Below, in pieces: positions 46,041 through 55,184 of a DNA stretch of 64,000 bases. Position 1 is the first letter of the stretch. Each line of letters begins with the position of its first letter. The DNA is from Deroplatys truncata (taxonomy: Eukaryota > Arthropoda > Insecta > Mantodea > Mantidae): positions 106,504,350 to 106,568,349 of the forward strand of contig CM060979.1 of the NCBI GenBank assembly GCA_030765065.1, read 5' to 3'. A model generated the notes under the pieces. That model was not told where the DNA came from. It worked only from the letters and a program-made list of their open reading frames with translations, and ran no database searches. A program made the translations under genes and the position numbers.

Positions 46041-46319
46041 GAAGCTTAGAATCTGTGAAACTCTGGAAAAATTGCTTTTCTCGTGATTGTAGTGAAATGT
46101 AATGGTCTTTCTAGAAGAAGATGGAAAGGAAGAATTGAAAAGGGAATGAAAACATGAAATAATGTAGTATATACACACATTTAAGTAAGTAAGGGGGAAA
46201 ATCTTCTACGTTACCTTTTAAGCCTTTGAGATTGTGCTAGCTTCGGTGTAATGGGTGGTGGTAGGCTTTGAATGTAACATCTGACTGAATGAGCGTGTGG
46301 GAATACTTCTCTTGTTGAT

Positions 46320-47326
46320 GTGACGGCATATACAGGTAGTTACGAGACGAGTTTAAACGTGTTTGATACTGGCAGACATCCTGTCTCTGGGTGTGACGTC
46401 ACAGACATCGAGCATCCTATAGAACTTAACGATCTACCTTTCCTGCCTGAGTGTATGAAACCATTGAAATCATATACAAAGAAACTGATACCTCGTCTTG
46501 GACCTCGAAAGAAGTATGTAGTACATTACATAGCTTTGAATCAAGCTCTTAATCATGGGTTACGACTAAAAAATCCATCGTGTGCTGCAATTCCAACAGA
46601 CACAGTGGTTAAAACCTTATGCGGAATTTAACAACAGGCTACTACAATAAGCTGCAAATGATTTCGAGAAGGACGTCTACAGCTCTTTAACAACGTCATG
46701 TTTGGAAAAACTATGGAGAATCTGCCTGATCGTATGGATATACGACTGGTGATAAATGAGAAGACTCTAGAGAAGCTGATCGCCAAGCCTACGTTTATTG
46801 ATAGGTCGATATATGCTGCTGTTCTAGCTGTTGTATTTATGGTCTCTCGACAAGCCTGTATACATTGGTATGAGTGTGTTGGACATCTCCGAGACAATGT
46901 ATCACCATCATTACGATGTGCTGTTATCATATTATGGAGCTTATGTATATGGATACTTATTCATTCATTCATCGTGTAACAACTGGAGATGTGGAACAGG
47001 ATAAGTTACGTTTACTTGAACATCTGATTACTGCTGATTACCCTGTCAACTATATATGCTATTCAGCTCTAAACAAATTGCATGGGAAATCTAAAGATGA
47101 GGCTAATGATAAAATCATCCAGCGCTTTGTCGGACTACGAGCTAAGATGTATGCCTTAGATATCCACGGCTCAATGGTAAAAAAGATTAAGGGTAAAAAA
47201 CGTAGTGCTATTAAGCATTACATTACATTTGAGAGTTATACTGATTGTCCTAAAACCTGTGAAATCATGAGAACACCTATGAATCTTATCATGAAAGCAT
47301 GCTTATACTACTGTGCAAGTGAATAA
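46320..47326 (+). pseudogene. Protein-primed family B DNA polymerase, fragment A, right arm
   Basis: Mirror of the left-arm fragment A. The segments are 46320-46570, then a frame change and a TAA at 46648-46650, then 46683-46850 (FGKTMENLPDRMDIRLV), then another frame change and a short deletion before motif C at about 46945 (YMDTYSF). The frame 46874-47326 then runs unbroken through FVGLRAKMYALDIHGSMVKK to KACLYYCASE. This last segment is longer than in the left arm because one base lost there is kept here. Domain order and block wording are those of Polinton-type polymerases. The exonuclease half and motif A are missing. Confidence 0.85.
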
Positions 47327-47585
47327 AATTACATTGAATCCCTTTGATGATCTCCGCGAATCTACAATGTTAAAAAATTAATGTTTACTCATGTGCTGTG
47401 TATGCACATAGCAGACAAATGGTGAAGAAAGGAGAAGATGGAAGGGGAGGCGGTAACCATTGTCATTAGGAGCAAATACTAGTGTTAGTCTCAGGCCTAT
47501 ATAAAGGGAAGAGACGTCTACCCTTACAATCCTTGTTTAATGAAGCAATGATTTAACTGATAAAGCTGTTACATTTGAACAAAAA
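47305..47585 (+). other. Segment between polymerase fragment A and the ~355-bp array, right arm, with TATA-like box
   Basis: It contains AATCCCTTTGATGATC (a remnant of the polymerase tail, shortened compared with fragment B), TTTACTCATGTGCTGTGTAT and CCTATATAAAGGG near 47498. A second version of this segment follows fragment B at 49040-49340. Fragment plus flank was therefore duplicated in tandem before the palindrome formed, or in both arms by conversion. Confidence 0.6.
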
Positions 47586-48517
47586 ATGGATTAGCTGCTG
47601 CTACATCTGTAGTGTAACCGGTTGTTGTCTCTGCTATTATTGTATCAGATGTTGCTACAGCTGTAGAATGTGTTACATCTATTGTTGTACAGCTGCTGTA
47701 TCTGCTACGATAGTAATTGTATTTGCTTTTGCTACAGCTATTGTGCTGATTGTGTCTAATGCTGCTACAGCTGCAGGATCTATTGCTGCTATCGTTGTAG
47801 CTGCTGTTGCTATAGATGCTGTATCTGATACTACATCTGTCGTATTTACTGTTGATGTTGTGATGACTGCTTTTGCTGTGGTAGGGGAATCTACAGCTGG
47901 AATATCATTGCTGTGATGCTTGCTATTGCTAAACACTGCTAAATCTCTAGCTGCTGCTGCAGTTGTTATGTAATGCGACGGCTACTGCTATTGTTATAGC
48001 AGATGCTGCTACAGCTGTGGGGTCCGTTACAGCTATTTTTGTACAGTATCTGTATTTGCTACGATAGCTGCTGTATTTGCTTCTGCTATAGGTATTGTGC
48101 TGACTATGTCTAATGCTGTTACAGCTACCTGATCTGATACTGTTATTGCTGTAGCTGATGTTACAGTGTTGTATCTACTACTTCAGCTCCGTATTTGATG
48201 TTACATCTGGAGTGATGACTGCTGTTGCTGTGGTGGGTGAAGCTATAGCTGGAATATATTTGCTGTGATGCTTGCTATTGCTAAGAGTGCTAAATCTTTC
48301 CTGCTGCTGCCCCTACAGCTGTTATGTAACTGGTGTTTGTCGCTGCTGTTATTGTGGCAGATGTTGCTACAGCTGTAAGATCTGTTACATCTATTGTCGT
48401 ACAGCTGCTGTATCTGCTACGGTAGCTATTGTATTTGCTTCTGTTACAGCTATTGTCCAGGCTGCGGGTGATGTTTCTGTAGCTGCAGGATCTATTGCTG
48501 CTATCATTGTAGCTGCT
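47586..48517 (+). repeat. ~355-bp tandem array with GCTACAGCTGTA-like subunits, right arm
   Basis: Units start near 47591, 47948 and 48300 (357 and 352 bp apart). The third is cut short where polymerase fragment B begins. The internal words resemble GCTGCTACAGCTGTAG. Unit ends share TGATGCTTGCTATTGCTAA. The resulting open frames (47575-47916 and the N-terminal half of 48272-48916) are repeat translations. Confidence 0.85.
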
Positions 48518-49126
48518 GTACATATGGCCTCTCGTCAGATTGTATTCAACAAGTCTATATTCATTGGTATGAGTGTGTTGGACATCTCCAAGACATTAAT
48601 GTATCACTATCATTACGACGTGTTGTTGCCTTATTATGGAGCTGAAAATCTGAAGCTTATGTATATGGACAGTGATTCTTTCATTCATCGTGTAACAACT
48701 GAAGATGTGTACCAGGACAAGCTACGTTTTCTTGAGCACCTCGATACAGCTGATTATCCTGCCAACTATATATGTTACTCTACTCAGAACAAGAAGGTAT
48801 TGGGGAAATTTAAAAATGAGGCTAATAGCAAAATCATCCTGCGCTTTGTTGGACTACGTCCTAAGATGTATGCCTTAGATATTCAAGGATCAATGATAAA
48901 AAGATTAAAGGTATAAAACGTAGCGCTATTAAGCAGTACATTTCGTTTTGACAGCTATACAGACTGTCTTAAAACCTGTGAAATCATCTGAACGCCCATG
49001 AATCTAATCCTATCACGAAAGCATGCTGTTACCACAGTGCAAGTGAATAAAATTACATTGAATCCCTTTGATGATAAAAGAATTATTGCTGAGGATGGAA
49101 TAACTACCTATGCGTATGGACATTAC
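48518..49126 (+). pseudogene. Protein-primed family B DNA polymerase, fragment B, right arm
   Basis: Opens VHMASRQIVFNKSIFIGMSV in the same frame as the preceding repeat. It has motif C as YMDSDSF, KFKNEANSKIILRFVGL and YALDIQGSMIKRLK, then loses frame near 48916. The C-terminal tail FDDKRIIAEDGITTYAYGHY is at 49067-49126. Compared with the left arm it has Ser for Thr in motif C, Asn for Asp in KFKNEA, and His for Gln in HYHYD. It is not functional: no N-terminal half and a broken frame. Confidence 0.85.
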
Positions 49127-49504
49127 AGTATTACAAACAGTACTTAAGAGAATGTAACCCGAAGATGAAGATTTTCTCAGCGAGTCTACAGTTTAAATAA
49201 TTAAAGTTTACTCATGTGCTGTGTATGTAACTAGCAGACAAATGGTGAAGAAAGGGTAAGATGGAAGGGAGGGTGGTAACCCTGCCATTAGGAGCAAATA
49301 CTAGTGTTAGTCTGAAGCCTAGATAAAGGGGAGAGGTACCTACAACGAACTTAAATAAAGGTATGTTGACGCAAAGCTTTTTAATTTGTGAGCCATATGC
49401 AGTTTATCTCTGCAGTTTATAACTGTTTAACATATAATAAGTTTGTAAGATTTAGAAAAAAGTATATAAATTGTAACGTTGGATGAGAAATGTTTATGAT
49501 CTAA

Positions 49505-50370
49505 TTACTCTCTATATTACCATGAGTACCTGTGATACTAGTTGAATTACCTGCTAAAATGACTTAAATACCTGTGATACTAGTCGAATCATGTGAAATT
49601 ACCTTAACTAGCTCTGATACGAATTCCTGTTCTAAATTAGCACGATCACCTGTGACACTATCTGGTTTGCCTTAAATACCAATGATACTAGATGAATTAC
49701 CTGTTAAAATGACTCAAATACCATTGATACAACCTGAATCATCTGCATTTACCTTAAATAGCTGTGATACAAGTCTCTGATCTAAATTATCACGAGTATC
49801 TGTGAAACTATGCTGATTACCCAAATACTTACGATATTACCTGAACTATCTGTAAAATACGAAAACTACGTTATAACCAACCCTGGAACCTACCCTCCTG
49901 TAATGCTAGCTTAATTACTCTAAACACCTATGACGCTTGAATTATGCTAAATACCTACGATACTAGCTGAGTTACCTGTGAAATACGAAACTATGCTACA
50001 CCCAACCCCTGGAATCTATCCTCCTGTGATACTAGATGAATTAGCCTAAATACCTACAATACTAACTGAATTACCTGTGAAATCATACACTGCTATGATG
50101 CAGTCAGCCTCTTGTAATACTAGCTGAATTAGCTTAAATGCCCTCCGATACTAACTGAATTGCCTGTGCAAAATATGCAGCTATGATACGTCCTGCTCCA
50201 GGAAACTATCCTCCTGTGATACTAGCTGAGTGACTCTAAACACGTATGTTACTTGAATTATCCTAAATACCTACGCTACTCTCTGAATTACCTGCAACAT
50301 CATACGGACTATGCTATATCCGCTTCCTCGGGATATGTCCTACCCCGTGATACTAACTGAATTACTTACC
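49505..50370 (-). repeat. Degenerate GTATCACAGG-type tandem array, right arm
   Basis: Mirror of 40480-41345: inverse words CCTGTGATACTAGCTGAATT recur irregularly. Confidence 0.8.
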
Positions 50371-50391
50371 TGTTAGTGTGAGTGGGTTAGC

Positions 50392-51275
50392 TTTTCCCTT
50401 TCCTGGTCACCTTTTTCCCTTTGCTGGTCACCTTTTTCCCTTTGCTGGTCACCTTTTTCCCTTTGCTGGTCACGTTTTTCCCTTTGCTGGTCACCTTTTT
50501 CCCTTTGCTGGTCACCTTTTTCCCTTTGCTGGTCACCTTTTTCCCTTTGCTGGTCACGTTTTTCCCTTTGCTGGTCACCTTTTTCCCTTTGCTGGTCACC
50601 TTTTTCCCTTTGCAAGTCACCTTTTTCCCTTTGCTGGTCACCTTTTTCCCTTTGCTGGTCACCTTTTTCCCTTTGCTGGTCACCTTTTTCCCTTTCCAGG
50701 TCACCTTTTTTCCCGTTGCTAGTCACCTTTTTCCCTTTGCTGGTCGCCTTTTTGCCTTTGCTGGTCACCTTTTTCCCTTTGCTGGTCACGTTTTTCCCTT
50801 TGCTGGTCACCTTTTTCCCTTTCCTGGTCACCTTTTTCCCTTTCCTGGTCACCTTTTTCCCTTTGCTGGTCACCTTTTTCCCTTTGCTGGTCACCTTTTT
50901 CCCTTTGCTGGTCACCTTCTTCCCTTTCCTGGTCACCTTTTTCCCTTTGCTGGTCACCTTTTTCCCTTTCCTGGTCACCTTTTTCCCTTTGCTGGTCACC
51001 TTTTTCCCTTTGCTTGTCACCTTTTTCCCTTTGCTGGTCACCTTTTTCCCTTTCCTGGTCACCTTTTTCCCTTTCCTGGTCACCTTTTTCCCTTTGCTGG
51101 TCACCTTTTTCCCTTTGCTGGTCACCTTTTTCCCTTTGCTGGTCACCTTTTTCCCTTTGCTGGTCACCTTTTTCCCTTTCCTGGTCACCTTTTTCTTTTT
51201 GCTGGTCACATTTTTCCCTTTGCTGGTCACCTTTTTTCCCTTTGCTGGTCACCTTTTTTCCCCTTTGCTGGTTAC
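50392..51275 (-). repeat. 21-bp tandem array, right arm
   Basis: Inverse of the left 21-bp array, about 42 units, roughly three more than on the left. Variants (CCTGG for GCTGG, CACG for CACC) do not sit at the same places as in the left arm, so the two arrays have changed separately. Confidence 0.95.
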
Positions 51276-51372
51276 CTTTTCCCTGAATGGGTTACGTGAT
51301 GGGCATGCCAAGGACATTGACATGAAACAGTTTTCCACTAAGTTCACATCTAAAGTCGCTTTCAAGGTCTAG

Positions 51373-52250
51373 CACCTCATCTCCTATTCCCTATCTCTCC
51401 TGTATATAAGTCCATATTCCTACTGCTTCACTATCTGTCTAGCCTAGCGACTCTCCTCGTTTCCCTGTACCTCTCTTATAAACCATACTCTACTCCTCGA
51501 CCTCTGTCTAGCCTAACACCTCTCCGCGTTTTCCTATACCCTTATATAAACTATACTCTACTCCTCAACCTCTGTCTAGCCTAACACCCCTCCTCCTGTT
51601 CTATACTTCTCATACATATAAACGCCTAGTCTACTCTCAACCTCTGTCTAGCCTAACACCCCTGCTCCTGTTCCCTACATCTCTCATATACAAGACATGC
51701 TCTACCCTTCAACTCTGTCTAGCCTAACACCCCTCCTCGTTTTCCTATACCTTTCATATAAACCATACTCTACTTCTTGACCTCTACCTAGCCTAACACC
51801 CCTGCTCCTGTTCCCTACCTCTCTCATATACAAGACATGCTCTGCTCTTCAACTCTGTCTAGCCGAACACCTCTCCTCGTTTTCCTATACCTTTCATATA
51901 AACCATTCTCTACTTTTGACCCTGCCTAGCCTAACACCCCTGCTCCTGTTCCCTACCTCTCCCATATACAAGACATGCTCTTCCCTTCAACTCTGTCTAG
52001 CCTAACACCTCCCATTGTTTTCCTATACCTTTCATATAAACCATACTCTACTCCTCAGCCTCCGTCTAGCCTAGCACCTCTCCACGTATTCCCTATCTGT
52101 CTCATATAAACCGCATTCCCCCTCCTTCTACCACTGTCTAGCCTAGCATCAAACCTCGTATTCCCTATTTCACCCATATAAACGCATTTTCCTCCTTGAA
52201 CCGTCGCATCTACCCTCGTTTTCCCTATCCTTTCCCATATAAACGCAAAA
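51373..52250 (-). repeat. ~70-bp tandem array, right arm
   Basis: Inverse of the left array. The CAAGACATGCTCT type occurs three times (near 51691, 51831 and 51969), one fewer than on the left, which accounts for the 141-bp difference. Confidence 0.92.
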
Positions 52251-52282
52251 AACTGCGCTCGATCTCTCCTAAATAACCTACT

Positions 52283-52288
52283 CCGGTC
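52283..52288. repeat. Target-site duplication of the palindromic element, right
   Basis: CCGGTC directly after the terminal CT of the element. Exact match to 38484-38489. Confidence 0.9.
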
Positions 52289-52410
52289 CTATACCTGGAA
52301 CCTAAAAACCGCACCACCATGGGCGGGATCGAACCCGGGCGCATTCGTGGCCGGGAACCAGAGCAGCACGATCCAGCCTAGGCGCAGGACAGTTTCTGGT
52401 GCTATTCCTG
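52289..52410 (-). mobile_element. tRNA-derived SINE split by the palindrome, 5' half
   Basis: Follows on from 38303-38489 once the insertion and one CCGGTC are removed: CTATACCTGGAACCTAAAAA, then CCATGGGCGGGATCGAACCC, whose inverse is a B box (GGGTTCGATCCCGC). The A-box part is presumably in GGGAACCAGAGCAGCACG. The transcribed strand is the minus strand. Confidence 0.72.
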
Positions 52411-52634
52411 GGCTTAGAAGAGGGGTTTGGGCTTTGGCTCTTACCCCGGTAGACCTTTGCTCAACAACACATTGTCTACTTCTATTTAATACAAGTAAAC
52501 CTTCATCACTCATTTATACATTTTGTTGTAGATGTAAGAAGAATGCAGTAAGTTAAGGAGAAGGCCAAATCTTTTCAAAGCTGGTCGTCATGGGATGCCT
52601 TTTAAATTCTGTTCTCTTTGCATAAACCAAAAAT
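52411..52634. other. Short unrecognised stretch
   Basis: Sequence between the SINE and the next CTTTCTCTAC-family copy. Nothing recognised. Confidence 0.5.
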
Positions 52635-53462
52635 AAAGCAGAAATATATATTTCTCTAAACTTTATCGTTTATTAGTGGACACACAAATTATTCCTTTGA
52701 AAGCTTATTTTTCTATCTCCTTCAATTTTGTGATTTTAATCGAGATAAACTTTGCCGAAATAGCTAGATAAACATTTCGTTTCAGATTAGAAAGGGAATA
52801 GGGATAGCCAAATGTTTAAGATCCGCCATATGCTGACTTTAAAATTCCATACTCTTTTCATGCAGTCGCAACAAACAACTGAATGTCGACAGGAACATTA
52901 TTTTGAACAATTCGAACTACTAAAACGGATATTTTGGAAATGGCTGATGCCCAAAAAAAACTTATTTGAAATAAATTATGTGTTTTAAAGAGATCTACAT
53001 TTTTTGTAGTACGTTTTCGTCTATCACTTAACGTTTACCAGTTAAACAAGATTATATAAAGTTCTTTCTGAATGAAGGGGACTTCGCAAGTTATTCCGAG
53101 AAAATTCAAGACATGCACTTACTTTTTTCATGCAAATATCCTTAATATACAGTATTTTAATAAAAATCCTTAGTCATTTTCAGAAAATCAAAAATTTCTA
53201 AAAAGTTCCATGTAAATTGTAGTTTAGGGTTGGAAAATTTTCTTAAAAATCTTCACGTAGCATCTTTGGAAGGTACTGAACTTATATACAAAGTTTGGTA
53301 TTTATCTGATTTTTCGTTTTTTAATTTCGCTGTTTACATAAACACACACACGAACCTTCTTCTAAAAATGCTGACCTCAAAACATGCATTTCTGATGAAA
53401 TATGAATATTGAACTTTTGGGAGGAATGCGATACCTTCTATGTACATGGTAGAGAAAGTAAA
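52635..53462 (-). mobile_element. CTTTCTCTAC-family copy N
   Basis: Near full-length minus-strand copy. It has TTCTCTAAACTTTATCGTTT at its 3' side, CTTTCTGAATGAAGGGGAC, GTAGCATCTTTGGAAGG, only a very short CA tract (53341-53350), and the 5' end GGTAGAGAAAGTA at 53448-53460, next to an A run of twelve. Confidence 0.78.
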
Positions 53463-53472
53463 AAAAAAAAAA

Positions 53473-53995
53473 CGTGTTACACATACATGAATTTCTCTAC
53501 TCTCCAGCGTATACAAACCATTCTTACAAAATTTACTTTTATATCTACTTCAATTTAATTGCAATAAACCTTTGCAAGAATAGGTACATACACACTCCAT
53601 TGTAGATACGAAGGGAATAGTAATAGTGAAATATTTAAGAACTGGAAGCTACGATACATTGGCCTTAAAATTCTATGCTCTTTCCATGCACTCGCGAGAA
53701 ACAACTGAATGTAAAATGGGTATCTCAGTAATGGTTACGGCACAAAAAAGGTTACTTTAAATAAATTGTATGTTTTAAAGATATTTAGATTTTTGTGTAT
53801 TAGGTTTTTGTCTATCCCTTAACATTTACCAATTACACAAAATTCCTTCCGAATAAAGAGGATTTCAGAGGCTAATCCCAGAATACTCGAGACAGGTTTT
53901 CTTTGTCATGGAAATATCTTTAATATATGTAATTTTAATCAAAAGCATTAGATCAGTTTTTGAGAATATCGAAAGTTTTAAAAAAGTTATTTGTA
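53473..53995 (-). mobile_element. CTTTCTCTAC-family copy O, 5' truncated
   Basis: Begins GTGTTACACATACATGAATT then TCTCTACTC (3' end of the family), passes AATTCCTTCCGAATAAAGAG and breaks off after GAATATCGAAAGTTTT. It abuts copy N in the same orientation. Confidence 0.7.
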
Positions 53996-55179
53996 TTATT
54001 GGCAAGTTTAGTAATAGGTAATAAATGTTGTACTAAAATTCCTGAGGAATTTCAATGCTCTTTCAGTTATGAACAACGAGATTACGCTCTTCACTAATCA
54101 TTGAAAGTATTTGGAAAACTATGATGTGCTGAGGCATTTACGTCATATTCAGGCTTCATTGTGTCGTCAGTTACCTCGAACATATCTTAAGCATTTTTTT
54201 GAAAAAGTATTTTCAAAGAAAAATTTACCTCTTTAAATTAAATTATTCAGTCATCTGCCAGCTCAACAATGAAGTCGAATTGCACTGTGGAAGATTAGTC
54301 TGAAACTGTATTGTCTTAAAGTAGCCCACCGGGTGTTTATAGTCCATTAGCATCTAAATTGAATAAAATGGTTTCCTAGCGTATTCAAAGAAGTTTGTAG
54401 CGCCACCGGTCTTTCTATTTTCATTACTCCTGCCGCAGGGTACATCCAAGGATGTTGAAGACTCCAGCTTCCCACAACAGAGACACTTACAAAGAGGATC
54501 ATAATATTGCACTGTATATGTAACCTGCCTTCTCTAGTGCAGCTTATCGATGTTAACCAGTGTATATTATAACTTCCTCATTTGTTCTAGAAACAACCGC
54601 ATGTTTTATTTAAACTTGCAGTGCATTTTATTTTCACGTATGAAAACTAGGATAAATTATTATTCAATTGCACTTTAATTATTGCTCAGAATAGATGTTC
54701 ATCTTAGGTAAATTCTGTGAGTTGAAGTTCATAAAGATAACATGCGTAAACATTGCTTCTGTTTGTCTTACATTACGGTGATAACTTGTAGATATATACT
54801 TTCGTGTAGCTCAGCGTAAAAGTTGTGACATTATCAGAAATGTGCGTGTTGAAGTTGCATTTCAGTGGTCGTCTATGATTGGTTACTTGGCTGTTCAAAC
54901 TTCGGCATTATTCCGAAAGCGGTACACCTCTATTAATATTACAAGTGTAATACGCTCTCAACACTTCGCACTACAATGTAAAGAACCTCTGAAGTACTTC
55001 GCTGTCAACTTCCGTAAAAAGAATTTGGTGTATCTGTATTACTGCTATGTACTATAACGATATCTCTATTTTAATAATCATGCCATTTACAAGCAGCAAC
55101 TCCTTAACTGAAATTGATGCCATGGTATTTGTTGCTAACAAATATGTATGAATATAAAAATATTACTAATTAAATTAGA
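53996..55179. other. Intron sequence, nothing recognised
   Basis: No motif-bearing open frame. The one at 54842-55057 is accidental. Confidence 0.5.
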
Positions 55180-55184
55180 AACAT

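Larger units (their letters stand above)
38490..52282. mobile_element. Giant palindromic element, probably a non-autonomous Polinton/Maverick derivative
   Basis: The element is 13,793 bp and almost entirely an inverted repeat. The left arm is 38490-44826 (6337 bp), the spacer 44827-46024 (1198 bp) and the right arm 46025-52282 (6258 bp). It opens AGTAGGTTATTTAGGAGAGA and closes with the inverse. CCGGTC is duplicated on both sides. A 6-bp duplication, AG/CT ends and a protein-primed family B DNA polymerase are together characteristic of Polinton/Maverick elements. No integrase, ATPase, protease or capsid gene was seen, so it must rely on other elements. From outside in, each arm holds a ~70-bp array, a 21-bp array, a GTATCACAGG-type array, polymerase fragment B, a ~355-bp array and polymerase fragment A. 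It lies in intron 3 of Syt4. What I infer rather than see is the Polinton origin; what I see directly is the palindrome, the duplication and the polymerase pieces. Confidence 0.82.
46025..52282 (-). repeat. Right arm of the giant inverted repeat
   Basis: Inverse of 38490-44826. Relative to the left arm it has about 63 bp more (three units) in the 21-bp array and 141 bp less (one dimer) in the ~70-bp array, plus scattered substitutions. Examples are motif C of fragment B (Asp-Ser-Asp here, Asp-Thr-Asp left) and one base retained near 46990. Confidence 0.95.

Noticed and set aside
47575-48517. Cys/Tyr-rich or Ala/Val-rich proteins, resembling membrane or structural proteins (mirrored at 42335-43277)
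   Set aside because: Translations of the ~355-bp array. Open in both strands and repeated with the array.
38490-52282. Assembly artefact (false inverted duplication)
   Set aside because: The exact 6-bp duplication in a SINE, different array lengths in the two arms and private base changes all speak for a real structure, although long-read confirmation would still be decisive.
38490-52282. Foldback (FB) element or Helitron
   Set aside because: FB elements give 9-bp duplications and carry no family B polymerase. Helitrons make no duplication and end in CTRR. The 6-bp duplication and the polymerase fit Polinton.
52289-52556. Open frames of 69-74 codons
   Set aside because: They overlap on opposite strands across the SINE half and the following non-coding DNA.
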